A stretch of DNA of 64,000 nt from DATLYH01 sp035575035. Lineage in GTDB: Bacteria; Planctomycetota; Planctomycetia; Gemmatales; Gemmataceae. A program made the position numbers and the translations under genes. This document shows positions 1 to 8,287 of this stretch, one piece after another. The number at the start of each line of letters is the position of its first letter. Within the stretch, counting starts at the first letter, position 1. The notes below the pieces were generated by a model that did not search any database, was not told the origin of the DNA, and worked only from the letters and a program-made list of their open reading frames with translations. The stretch spans positions 1 through 64,000 of the forward strand of contig DATLYH010000224.1 in the NCBI GenBank assembly GCA_035575035.1, written 5' to 3'.

Positions 1-166
1 CACGGGGGGAGAGGGGGGATTCGCTTTTCCCCTCGCCCCCGTTTTCGCTTTTCCCTTCGCCCCCTCCAGAGAGGGGGGATTTGCTTTTCCTCTCGCCCCC
101 GTTTCGGGGGAGAGGGGAGGAATCTCTTTTTCCCTCGCCCCCGTTTCGGGGGAGAGGGGTGGGGGG
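1..166. repeat. G/C-rich palindromic repeat array (family A)
   Basis: About three copies of a unit that alternates a C-run (cccctcgcccccg) with a G-run (gggggagagggg), separated by a short T-rich stretch (gcttttccc). The C-run and G-run can pair, so each unit can form a hairpin. The same vocabulary reappears inside the methyltransferase gene at 18028-18170 and near the signal peptide of the esterase-like gene at 31436-31492. The array runs off the left edge of the window. It contains no gene. Confidence 0.7.
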
Positions 167-208
167 GTGAGGGGGGTTGACGAACCGAGCCGAAGGAGCG
201 ACAGTCCC

Positions 209-1588
209 ATGCAGACCGTGAACGTGACTTGCGGCCGCTGCGGCCGTCTGATGGCGGTCGGCCAGGAGTTCCTGGGACAGCAGGTCCGCTGTCCCCATTG
301 CCAGGAGGTGGTGATAACGCCCACCCCGGAGGCGGGGCCCGCGGATGCCCCGCCGGTCGCCAACATGGCCGACATCACGATCACGCCGCCGCCCGTGGAA
401 CCCGACAGCATCTTCAGCCCGCCCGAGGCCGACGGCGAGGACATCTTGGTCAGCCCCTCGTCGCCGCAGGTGGTCATCCCATCGGAGCCAGTCGTCCCTT
501 CATCAGGCGATCCGTGGCCCAGCTTCGCGGTGGCCGGGCCCGTGGAGGGGCCGCCGTCTGCCGTCCCGGCCCCCGAGCCGGTCCCCGAGTCCGTGCCGAC
601 CTTCACCGAACAGCCACCCCCGGCCCCGGCACTCGCCCCGACCGTGGCACTCACTCCGTCCGCCCCCGACGAGCCCGCGGCCGCCCCGGGTGCCCCGGCC
701 GAGCCGGCCGCCGACGCGGCGCAGGTCGTCATCCCGCCGTCCCTTCCCCGGCGCGCGGGGAGCGGCGGCTGGGTCATCGCTTTGGTGATCATTCCCCTGA
801 TCTCCTACTCGGTCCTGGCCACGATCGCCGTGATGATCCTCTACACGCGGCAGCAGCAGCAGTCCCACCCGCTGGAGATGATCCCGGACATCGAGGGAGA
901 TAACAAGGGGGCGAAGCGGCAGCGGACACCGGCCACCGTCAAGATGCCCCGAGTCGATGAGCCGCTGCCGCCGCGCCTCTGCGTCGGCCTGGGACAAACG
1001 ATCCGGGTCGGCGACCTGGAGGTCACCCCGACGAGGGTCGAGCTGCGGAAGGTCTGGATCGCGACCGAGGGCTACCGGGTCGTCGAGCAGATGCCCGACG
1101 AATCGCTGGTCCTGCATCTGCACCTGCGCAATGTGTCGGCCGATGTCGTCTTCAAGCCCCTGGACCGCTGCTTCGACCGGCAGTGGAAGGAGGGGAAGTC
1201 GGCCGGCGTGCGTGCCCCCTACACTTACCTGGAGCTGTTGCAGGACGGTCGGCGTTTCTACGGGGGGCCGATCCCCTGGGCGCCGGCGGGCTCGCGAAAT
1301 CCTCCCCCGCGCGAGACGGTCATCCTCAAGGAAAAGGACCGGGAGATCCGCCAGAACTACGGCAAGGAGTTAGGGCCAGGCGAGGAGATGGATACGTTCC
1401 TCTGTACCGATCATCTCGACCAGGTAGCCCGGGCGCTGGAAGCGTATCACGGCCCGCTCCGGTGGCGGGTTCATCTCCGGCGGGGGCTGGTCGTGGTGCG
1501 CGACCGGGACGTCTCGGCCACGGCGGTCATCGGCGTTGATTTCACCGATCAGGACATTCAGCGGCCCAGGGCCGCTGCCCCGGGATAA
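209..1588 (+). CDS. zinc-ribbon, single-pass membrane protein of unknown function
   Basis: Product of 459 aa. The N-terminus is a small zinc ribbon with two CxxC pairs (C8/C11 and C28/C31), the MJ0042-like pattern common at the start of planctomycete membrane proteins. A long Pro/Ala/Glu-rich linker follows (about 35-185), then one hydrophobic segment (about 187-212) and a C-terminal globular region of about 230 residues that is probably on the far side of the membrane. I do not recognise that C-terminal region. The ATG at 209 is chosen over the GTG at 167 because GGAG lies a few bases upstream and the CxxC ribbon then starts almost at once. The upstream extension reads through repeat DNA. 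Role unknown; the ribbon may bind metal or another protein in the cytoplasm. Confidence 0.75.
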   Translation: MQTVNVTCGRCGRLMAVGQEFLGQQVRCPHCQEVVITPTPEAGPADAPPVANMADITITPPPVEPDSIFSPPEADGEDILVSPSSPQVVIPSEPVVPSSGDPWPSFAVAGPVEGPPSAVPAPEPVPESVPTFTEQPPPAPALAPTVALTPSAPDEPAAAPGAPAEPAADAAQVVIPPSLPRRAGSGGWVIALVIIPLISYSVLATIAVMILYTRQQQQSHPLEMIPDIEGDNKGAKRQRTPATVKMPRVDEPLPPRLCVGLGQTIRVGDLEVTPTRVELRKVWIATEGYRVVEQMPDESLVLHLHLRNVSADVVFKPLDRCFDRQWKEGKSAGVRAPYTYLELLQDGRRFYGGPIPWAPAGSRNPPPRETVILKEKDREIRQNYGKELGPGEEMDTFLCTDHLDQVARALEAYHGPLRWRVHLRRGLVVVRDRDVSATAVIGVDFTDQDIQRPRAAAPG

Positions 1589-2078
1589 CCCCTAACCTCA
1601 ACGGTGGATCGAACCCGGCCGTTGCCTTATTGTCCAGCTGGAGTTTTCCGCATCCGCCCTACATCAGGCCCAGCCGGAATTATTGAACTCCTAGAAAAAT
1701 CAAGGAACTCCTAAACAGCTAAGCCCTCTGGGGCGTAGGAAGATGAGGGGGTACGTTCGTGGCGTTAACAAGTTTTTTTTCTTAAAAATCTTGCCAGCCG
1801 GGGCTGGCAGACGTACATTCTCCTAGTATAGTGAGTGAAAGAGTCCGGATCAGACGAGAAGGCGTTGTACCCTCCAATCCGGCCTGTTGACGTTACTCGG
1901 TTCGCCTGCTACGTTGCTCGCCCGCCGGCACTGACACTGTGGTCAGGCCTTTCCGCTTGATGAATCTCGGCCGAAGAGGGCAACCCGGATCGTCGGGTCT
2001 GGCTCGTGTTGTTGGTTCGGGTGTTTTCTGGTTTCCCTGAGGGATCGCCGCACCCCTAGCTGCGGCAGCGGAGCAGTC
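1589..2078 (+). other. 490-bp intergenic region with AT-rich patch
   Basis: No gene is visible. Between about 1670 and 1830 the base composition drops sharply against the GC-rich background, with a short direct repeat (ggaactccta at 1706-1715, and gaactccta at 1685-1693) and a run of T at 1772-1779. This is typical of a regulatory region. The best promoter-like element is listed separately at 1887-1915. Confidence 0.5.
1887..1915 (+). promoter_or_regulatory. candidate sigma70-type promoter for the Rrf2 gene
   Basis: TTGACG (1887-1892), a 17-bp spacer and TACGTT (1910-1915). The -35 box is near consensus and the -10 box is moderate. It lies about 165 bp upstream of the Rrf2 start, leaving room for operators. 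Rrf2 proteins often regulate themselves, but no operator palindrome was identified. Confidence 0.4.
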
Positions 2079-2477
2079 ATGAAACTAACGCGCGCCTCCA
2101 GCTATGCCCTTCACGCCGTCGCTTACATGGCGGCCCAGAAAAGCAATCAGCCGGTCGCCTCGCATATCATCGCCAAGGAGCGGGGCATCCCCGAGCGCTT
2201 CTTGCTCAAGGTGCTCAAGCCGCTGGTTTCTGCCCGGGTGCTCCTCTCGGTGAAGGGGCCCAACGGCGGCTACCGCCTGGCCCGCCCCGCCTCCGAGATC
2301 ACCATGCTTGAGATCCTCGAAGCGGTGGACGGTCCGATCCGCGGCCATGCCCCGCTCAGCCACGAGGACAACGGCAGCCTCAACCACAAGCTTGAGCAGA
2401 TTTGCAAGCAGACCGCCGACGTGATCAAAAAGCAACTGGAGAAGGTCCGGGTTTCCGATCTGCTCTCTCGTCGTTAA
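2079..2477 (+). CDS. Rrf2-family transcriptional regulator
   Basis: 132 aa, the normal size for this family. The N-terminus has the family winged-helix pattern: MKLTRASSYALHAV, then the recognition helix region around IPERFLLKVLKPL and the wing GPNGGYRLARP. The following EITMLEILEAVDGP is also typical. IscR- and NsrR-like members carry three clustered cysteines for an Fe-S cluster. Only one cysteine (in EQICKQ) is present here, so classic cluster sensing is unlikely. The start has a GGAG ribosome site. The gene appears monocistronic, with a possible hairpin terminator after it. Target genes cannot be told from sequence. Confidence 0.92.
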   Translation: MKLTRASSYALHAVAYMAAQKSNQPVASHIIAKERGIPERFLLKVLKPLVSARVLLSVKGPNGGYRLARPASEITMLEILEAVDGPIRGHAPLSHEDNGSLNHKLEQICKQTADVIKKQLEKVRVSDLLSRR

Positions 2478-2522
2478 GGTAGGAACCCCTACCCTGTCAC
2501 ACCGGCCCGAGGCGCGGGCGCA

Positions 2523-2550
2523 AGCCCCGTCCGCGCTTCGCGCCGGGGCT
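2523..2550 (+). terminator. GC-rich hairpin after the Rrf2 gene
   Basis: AGCCCCG (2523-2529) and CGGGGCT (2544-2550) form an inverted repeat, and the loop itself contains a GCGC/GCGC pairing. There is no U-run after it, so if it terminates transcription it is not a textbook intrinsic terminator. It sits between two co-directional genes. Confidence 0.3.
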
Positions 2551-2594
2551 CGGACCGCCTGCTTGCTGGTTGAACGGGTCAGCGAGGCGGTGCC

Positions 2595-4229
2595 ATGCCC
2601 ATCCGCATCTCCAACCTGCGCCTGCGCGTCGAGGAACCGGAGTCGGTGCTGCCCGGCCGATTGGCCCAGGTCTTGGGATTGCCCCCCGGCGCCGTGAACC
2701 AGTGGCGCATCCTCCGCAAGAGTCTCGACGCCCGCGACAAGGATGCGCTGCAATTCGTTTACAGCGCCGAAGTCCGCGTCGCCGAGGACGAGTCCCGGTT
2801 GGTGCAGCAAGCCCAGCGTAAGGCCCATCCCGCCGCCCGCGTCGAGCTTTACTGCGAACCCCCCTTCGAGATGCCCCGTCCCGGCGAGCGCCCGTTGGCT
2901 CATCGCCCTGTGGTGGTCGGGTCCGGCCCCGGTGGTCTGGTGGCGGCCTACTTCCTCGCCGAGCAGGGCTACCGGCCGCTGGTCCTGGAGCGCGGCCGGC
3001 CGGTCAACGAACGCATCCGCGATGTCCGCGCCTTCGACGCGGGCGGCCCGCTTGACCCGGAGAGCAATTACCTCTTTGGCGAGGGGGGCGCCGGCACCTT
3101 CAGCGACGGCAAACTCACTTACCGGGGCAGCGGCCCGGACGTCCGCCGGGTGCTGGAGCTTTTCGCCGAGTGCAAGGGGAAGCCGTCGATCCTGTATGAG
3201 TACCGCCCCCATCTCGGCAGCAACCGCCTGCCGGCCGTGGTCAAGGCCCTCCGCCGGCGCATCGAGGCGATGGGGGGCGAGGTCCACTTTAACTGCCGCG
3301 TCGAGGATCTCGACCTGGCCGACGGCCGGCTGCGCGGCCTGGTGACATCCTCGGGATACGTCCCGGCAACGGTTGCCGTGCTGGCGATCGGCCACAGCGC
3401 CCGCGACACCTACGCCATGCTTCTGCGCCGCGGCGTACCGCTGGTGCCCAAACCCTTCCAGATGGGGCTGCGCATCGAACACCCGCAGGAGCTGGTCAAC
3501 CGGGTGCAGTATGGCCCCTCCCCGCTGGAAGTCCGGCTCGGGGCGGCCGATTATTCCCTGGTAGCCCGCGGCCGGCATGACCTGTTCACCTTCTGCATGT
3601 GCGCCGGCGGCCATGTCATCCCCAGCGTGTCGGAGCCGGGCCACTTCTGCACCAACGGCATGAGTCTGTCAAAGCGCGCCTCGCCGTTCGCCAACAGCGG
3701 CCTGGTGGTGACCGTGCCGGTGGAGTACTTTGGTGGCACCGATCCGCTGGCAGGAGTGCGCCTGCAACAGGTCTATGAGCGGCGGGCCTACGAACTGGGC
3801 CGGGGCGAGTACCTTTGCCCCATCCAGCGGGCCCCGGACTTCATGGAGCAGCGCCAGGGGCACCGGCTATCAGCCGGCGCCACGCGCGGGGTGCCGCCCA
3901 GCAGTTACAAGCGCGGCGTGGTCCTGGCGGAGGTCGCCGAGTTGGTGCCGCCTCTGGTCCTGGAGGCACTGTTCCACGGTCTGCCGATCATGGATCGGCG
4001 CTGGCAGGGCCGGTTCCTCCCCGACGCGACCCTGGTCGGCCCCGAGGCGCGGGGCTCGTCGCCGGTGCGAATTGTACGTGAGGACGTCAGCCGCCAGACT
4101 CCCGGGATCGAAGGGCTTTACCCGGTTGGGGAAGGGGCCGGCTACGCGGGGGGCATTGTCAGCGCGGCAGTAGACGGCCTGCGCACCGCCAAGGCGATCG
4201 TGGCCCGCTATGCCCCGCTGGAGAAGTAA
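2595..4229 (+). CDS. FAD-dependent oxidoreductase (COG2509-like)
   Basis: 544 aa. The first 90 residues match the N-terminal domain of the uncharacterised FAD-dependent dehydrogenase family COG2509 (LPGRLAQVLGLPPGAV, then an LRKSLDARDK segment). A dinucleotide-binding Rossmann motif follows at about 108-135 (VVGSGPGGLVAAYFLAEQG, with an acidic residue ending the second strand in LVLERG). The C-terminal motif YPVGEGAGYAGGI is the second FAD-contact motif of this superfamily. The substrate is unknown for the family. The start is supported by GAGGCGG about 7 bases upstream. The gene ends one base before the stop of the convergent methyltransferase gene. Confidence 0.88.
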   Translation: MPIRISNLRLRVEEPESVLPGRLAQVLGLPPGAVNQWRILRKSLDARDKDALQFVYSAEVRVAEDESRLVQQAQRKAHPAARVELYCEPPFEMPRPGERPLAHRPVVVGSGPGGLVAAYFLAEQGYRPLVLERGRPVNERIRDVRAFDAGGPLDPESNYLFGEGGAGTFSDGKLTYRGSGPDVRRVLELFAECKGKPSILYEYRPHLGSNRLPAVVKALRRRIEAMGGEVHFNCRVEDLDLADGRLRGLVTSSGYVPATVAVLAIGHSARDTYAMLLRRGVPLVPKPFQMGLRIEHPQELVNRVQYGPSPLEVRLGAADYSLVARGRHDLFTFCMCAGGHVIPSVSEPGHFCTNGMSLSKRASPFANSGLVVTVPVEYFGGTDPLAGVRLQQVYERRAYELGRGEYLCPIQRAPDFMEQRQGHRLSAGATRGVPPSSYKRGVVLAEVAELVPPLVLEALFHGLPIMDRRWQGRFLPDATLVGPEARGSSPVRIVREDVSRQTPGIEGLYPVGEGAGYAGGIVSAAVDGLRTAKAIVARYAPLEK

Positions 4230-5108
4230 TCACGCCGCGGCCCGGACCGTAATGGCGGCGCTGAGCGGCTTGAAGGCCTTCAGGACCAGGATGTGACCGA
4301 ACAGACGCTCCAGGAACGGCAACGGCAGCCAACGCCACAGGTGCGGCACCTCGGAGCGGCGCAGGTGGCGCTTGTAAACGCGGCGTTCGATGAAACGGGT
4401 GAAGAGTCGGCGCAGGCCGCGGGCTGTGTAGCCGACGCGCGGCTCGACCGCTGGTCGCATCCGGGGCAGCCAGCGCCGCCACGGAAAGCAAAGGCGCAGC
4501 CAGAAGTCCACATCGTACCGGGCGGGGGCTACCGCCAGCACCTTGCCGCCCGGCTTCAGTACCCGGTAGATCTCTTCGACCATCGCCGCCGGGTCGCTCA
4601 CCCCCTGAAGCAAACTGCTGACACAAGCCACGTCGATGCTGGCGCTCTCCAGCGGCAGGGCACTGGGCCCGGCGTGCAGGAACCGTCCGGTCAGGCCGCG
4701 CAGCTCGAAGTTGCGGCGGATCAGGGCGAGCTGCTCGGCCGAGGGGCTGCACACGATCACGGCGGCCCCGTGGCGAGCGTACTGCAACCAGTCGGTGCCC
4801 AGGCCGTCCCCCAATCCCAGCAGCGTCTCGCCCGAATGCTTGGCGAATTCCAGCAGGCGCGGGATCCACCGGCCGCGGCCGCCGTGGCGCTGGTTCTCGA
4901 TGTCGAGGAACCACTGGAGCGTGTACGGCTCTACCCCCTCCTCGGTCCGCGGCGGCGGCGCCGGCTCCAGCGATTCGCACAGGTAGAGGCGCTGGGCGAA
5001 CTCGGCCGGGTCGGACGGCCCCGCGGGACTGCCCGGGGACGGGTCGCGGAGTACCGCCTGGGACCAGCCTTCCCAGAGGTGAAGTTTGCGGGAGTAAGAG
5101 TTTTCCAT
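4230..5108 (-). CDS. class I SAM-dependent methyltransferase
   Basis: 292 aa using the ATG at 5108, just before MENSYSRKLHLW. The longer frame back to 5204 is only low-complexity Pro/Gly/Arg. The core has a glycine-rich motif I (LLGLGDGLGTDW, about 95-106), an acceptor-strand region (VIVCSPSAEQLALIRRNFEL), the motif around SIDVACVSSLLQGV and the post-motif EEIYRVLKPGGKVLAVAP. The latter is very typical of small-molecule methyltransferases of the Methyltransf_11 group. The usual acidic residue at the end of strand 2 that binds the SAM ribose is replaced by Cys/Ser, which is unusual. The substrate is unknown. The gene converges directly on the FAD gene with no spacer, so termination signals must overlap coding DNA. 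Confidence 0.85.
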   Translation of the reverse strand: MENSYSRKLHLWEGWSQAVLRDPSPGSPAGPSDPAEFAQRLYLCESLEPAPPPRTEEGVEPYTLQWFLDIENQRHGGRGRWIPRLLEFAKHSGETLLGLGDGLGTDWLQYARHGAAVIVCSPSAEQLALIRRNFELRGLTGRFLHAGPSALPLESASIDVACVSSLLQGVSDPAAMVEEIYRVLKPGGKVLAVAPARYDVDFWLRLCFPWRRWLPRMRPAVEPRVGYTARGLRRLFTRFIERRVYKRHLRRSEVPHLWRWLPLPFLERLFGHILVLKAFKPLSAAITVRAAA

Positions 5109-5359
5109 GCCACCCGTCCCTGGTTCCGGCGGACCGGGGGGCCTGCCGCGACGAGGCGGCGGTCGGGCCCCCCCGGGAGTAATGGGGGGTGATAGCCGAT
5201 TCACAAGCCGCGGTCAAGGTATTTTGTGGAGGCCGTGCCGGACCCGGTGAAGCGGCGGCGTCCCGAAGCGAACAACGAATAGAGGCCGACCGGGGCGGCC
5301 CGGCGGTCTGTACAATGAGGGTGTCCTGGACAACAACCGAGGCCCAGCCCCCTTCTCCC

Positions 5360-6550
5360 ATGTTCGACCGCGTCAAGCACTGGTTTTCTTCCGCTCGTCG
5401 GGATGCGGAGCTGGAGCAGCGGCTTCAGGAGTTGCGGCAGCGCGTCCCGGCGCCGCTCTTCTGGTTGCTTGGCAAGACGCAGAGCGGCAAGACCACTCTG
5501 ATCAAGTATCTGACCGGAGCCGAGGATGCCGAGATCGGCCAGGGGTTCCGGCCATGCACCCGCTTTTCACGGCTGTACCAGTTCCCGACGGCAGAGGCCC
5601 CGCTGATGACCTTCCTGGACACCCGCGGCCTGGATGAGCCGGACTACGACCCGGCCGAGGACCTGGCCCGGTTCAACTTCCTGGCCCATCTGGTCATCGT
5701 CACGGTCAAGGCGCTGGACCACGCCCAGGAAAATGTCCTGACCCACCTGCGCACCATCCGCCAGGCCCAGCCGCACCGTCCTGTTGTGCTGGTGCTGACC
5801 TGCCTGCACGAGGCGTATCCCCAGCAGCAGCACCCGCCCTATGCCGATGTGCTCGCCTCGATCGCCCCCCCGGGGAATGACGGGCCGGCGGCCGCGCCGC
5901 CAGTCGAGAATCTCCGCCGGAGCCTGGCCGAGCAACGGCGACGCTTCGCTGGTCTGGCGGACCGGGTGGTGCCGGTCGATCTGACTCCCCCCGGGGAGGG
6001 CTTCGACGACGCGCATTACGGCGGCGAGCACCTCAAACAGGTGCTGCTGGAGCTGCTCCCGGAGGCCTATCGGCAGACGCTGGCCAGCCTCGATCAGGCG
6101 ACGCGCGAATTGCAAGATCTGTATGCCCGGCATGCGGTGCCGCACATCGTCGCCTACAGCATGCTGGCGGCGACAGCCGGAGCCATCCCGATTCCTTGGC
6201 TCGACCTGCTGATCCTGCCGGGGATTCAAACACGGATGATCTTCCACCTGGCGCAGTACTATGGCCAGCCGCTCAGCGGCCGCCGCTTCCTGGAGCTGGC
6301 CGGCACCCTCGGACTGGGGATCATGGCCCGGCAAGCGACCCGCGAGGTGCTGAAGTTCATTCCCTACGTCGGCTCGGTGGCGGGCAGTGTCCTGGCCGGT
6401 GCCTCCACCTTCGCCCTGGGGAAGGCCTTCTGCTACTACTACCGGGCCGTCCACCAGGGCCATGTGCCCAAGCCGGCCGAGTTGCGCCGCTACTACCAGG
6501 AGCAGCTCGCCCTCGCCGAGAAGGCGTGGGCCAAGAAAGGACCCGTTTAG
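5360..6550 (+). CDS. GTPase with C-terminal DUF697-like membrane domain
   Basis: 396 aa from the ATG at 5360. A P-loop is clear (GKTQSGKTT, 38-46), followed by G3 DTRGLDEP (about 86-93). The usual NKxD motif is not obvious; VLTCLH sits in its place. The C-terminal 130 residues contain two hydrophobic hairpins around IPIPWLDLLILPGIQ and IPYVGSVAGSVLAGAS, as in the DUF697 domain found behind several bacterial Era-like GTPases. The protein is therefore probably inner-membrane associated. Upstream in-frame ATGs at 5189 and 5315 extend the protein with low-complexity residues and lack a ribosome site; I prefer 5360. It is followed at 6701 by a second GTPase, which suggests the two act together. 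Confidence 0.8.
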   Translation: MFDRVKHWFSSARRDAELEQRLQELRQRVPAPLFWLLGKTQSGKTTLIKYLTGAEDAEIGQGFRPCTRFSRLYQFPTAEAPLMTFLDTRGLDEPDYDPAEDLARFNFLAHLVIVTVKALDHAQENVLTHLRTIRQAQPHRPVVLVLTCLHEAYPQQQHPPYADVLASIAPPGNDGPAAAPPVENLRRSLAEQRRRFAGLADRVVPVDLTPPGEGFDDAHYGGEHLKQVLLELLPEAYRQTLASLDQATRELQDLYARHAVPHIVAYSMLAATAGAIPIPWLDLLILPGIQTRMIFHLAQYYGQPLSGRRFLELAGTLGLGIMARQATREVLKFIPYVGSVAGSVLAGASTFALGKAFCYYYRAVHQGHVPKPAELRRYYQEQLALAEKAWAKKGPV

Positions 6551-6559
6551 CACCCCCAG

Positions 6560-6673
6560 GCGAGCGGCCGGCGAGCGGCCGGTGTCAGCCGGCCGGTACG
6601 AGAAGAGGCGAGCGGCCGGCGTCAGCCGGCTGGTACGAGAAGAGGCGAGCGGCCGGCGTCAGCCGGCCGGTCG
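6560..6673. repeat. palindromic repeat cluster (family B)
   Basis: Three copies of a unit built on gcgagcggccggcgtcagcc followed by ggccggt and separated by tacgagaagag. Each copy can fold back on itself (ggccggc...gccggcc). The same family occurs at 22011-22124 and 59559-59720. The array fills the gap between the two GTPase genes, which remain co-directional. Confidence 0.75.
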
Positions 6674-6700
6674 CCCCGGGCTATGACAGGGTGAGTTTCC

Positions 6701-8287
6701 ATGAGCCACTGGCGCGTTGTCGTCGTCCTGGCGTTGATCGCGTTCCCGATCGTCTTCCTGGCCGGCGTCGGCGGCTACTTCATGTGGAAGGAGGACATCG
6801 GCTTCTACCTCTGGTGGCCGATGGCCGCCAGCATGGCCGCCGGCTACCTGCTTGGCTGGTACTGGCAGCGGAAGCGGCAACTGCTGCCCCCCATTGACTT
6901 CACGCCGTCGATGCACTGGACCGACCGCGACCGCCAGGCCTGGCAGCTGGTCGAGGCGCGGGCCAAGGCAGCCGAGCGGATCGAGCCGGCCCGGCTGGTC
7001 GAGTTTGACTTCTATGTGAAGACGGCAGAGGAAATGGCCCTGGAGCTGGCCCGCTTCTACCACCCGCGCGCCGCCGACCCGTTCGGCTCGCGCACCATCC
7101 CCGAGATCCTGGCGGTCATCGAGCTAGCCGCGCACGACCTGGCCGAGATGGTCGATCGCTACTTGCCCGGCGGCCACCTGCTGACTGTCGATCAATGGCG
7201 GAAGGCCCGCCAGGCGGCCGAGTGGTATCAGTCGGCCAGCAATGCCTACTGGCTGGTCTCGGCCCTCTTCTCACCGCTCAACACCGGCCTGCGCTACGCC
7301 GCCTCCCGGGTCGGCCTCGCTAAGCCCTGGCAGATGCTTCAACAGAACCTGCTCCTCTGGTTTTACACCGGCTTCGTGCACCGGACCGGCACCTACCTGA
7401 TCGAGCTGAACAGCGGCCGGCTGCGGGTCGGCGTCCAGCGCTACCGCCAGCTCGTCCGGCAGCAGCTGCCCACCGATCAGCGGGAGGCTGAGGCCGGTTT
7501 GCCGGAGAAGGACGCCGCCGACGAGGTCCGCCGGGTGGTCATCACCCTGATGGGCCAGGTCAAGGTCGGCAAGTCGAGCCTGATTAATGCGCTGCTGGGG
7601 GAGCAGCGGGCCCAGACCGACGTGCTGCCGGCCACCAGCGAGGTGCAGCGCTACGAATTGCAGCCGAAGGGCATTCCGACCCGGCTGGTGCTGCTGGACA
7701 CGGTCGGCTATGGCCACGAGGGACCGCGGGCCGACCAGCTGAAAGCGACGGAGGACGCGGCCCAGCAGTCGGACCTGCTCCTTCTGGTGTTGCATGCCCG
7801 CAACCCGGCACGGCAAGCCGACCTGGAGATGCTGCGGCGGCTGCGTGCCTGGTTCGCGTCGCGGCCCGACCTGCGGATGCCGCCGGTCGTGGCGGTGCTG
7901 ACCCATATCGACCTGCTCTCGCCGGCGATGGAGTGGGCCCCCCCTTACAACTGGCAGCACCCGGGGCGGCCCAAAGAGAAGCAGATCGAGCAAGCCGTCG
8001 AGGCGGTGCGTGAGCAGCTGGGTGAGTACCTGGCCGGGGTAGTGCCGGTCTGCACCGCGGAAGGGAAGGTCTACGGCATCAACGAGTGGCTGCTGCCGGC
8101 GGTGGCAGCGCTGCTGGACGAGGTCCACGCGGTGGCTCTGCTCCGCTGCCTGCGTGCCGAGATCGATGCCGGCAAGGTGCGCAAGGTCTTCCACCAGCTG
8201 CTGGCCGCCGGCCGGGAACTGGTCCGTATCGTCTGGCAGAACCTCCCCAGCCAGGCCGACCTCCTCCGCGAACAGCGCCGCGGTTAA
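6701..8287 (+). CDS. membrane-anchored GTPase (Era-like), partner of preceding GTPase
   Basis: 528 aa. Two hydrophobic helices at the N-terminus (about 5-28 and 38-55) anchor it. A middle region of about 220 residues is unrecognised. The GTPase domain starts near 280: G1 GQVKVGKSS (285-293), G2 threonines around LPATSEVQRY, G3 DTVGYGHEG, G4 LTHID. It is complete, unlike the upstream protein, whose G4 is unclear. The ATG at 6701 has an AGGGTGAG ribosome site. The order of two unequal GTPases, one with a C-terminal and one with an N-terminal membrane anchor, is like dynamin- or septin-type pairs that form heterotypic assemblies, but this is inference. Its stop codon overlaps the stop of the opposing gene by two to three bases. 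Confidence 0.82.
   Translation: MSHWRVVVVLALIAFPIVFLAGVGGYFMWKEDIGFYLWWPMAASMAAGYLLGWYWQRKRQLLPPIDFTPSMHWTDRDRQAWQLVEARAKAAERIEPARLVEFDFYVKTAEEMALELARFYHPRAADPFGSRTIPEILAVIELAAHDLAEMVDRYLPGGHLLTVDQWRKARQAAEWYQSASNAYWLVSALFSPLNTGLRYAASRVGLAKPWQMLQQNLLLWFYTGFVHRTGTYLIELNSGRLRVGVQRYRQLVRQQLPTDQREAEAGLPEKDAADEVRRVVITLMGQVKVGKSSLINALLGEQRAQTDVLPATSEVQRYELQPKGIPTRLVLLDTVGYGHEGPRADQLKATEDAAQQSDLLLLVLHARNPARQADLEMLRRLRAWFASRPDLRMPPVVAVLTHIDLLSPAMEWAPPYNWQHPGRPKEKQIEQAVEAVREQLGEYLAGVVPVCTAEGKVYGINEWLLPAVAALLDEVHAVALLRCLRAEIDAGKVRKVFHQLLAAGRELVRIVWQNLPSQADLLREQRRG

Noticed and set aside
5189..5359. Longer N-terminus for the first GTPase
   Set aside because: Low-complexity residues, no ribosome site, overlap with the divergent methyltransferase 5' region.
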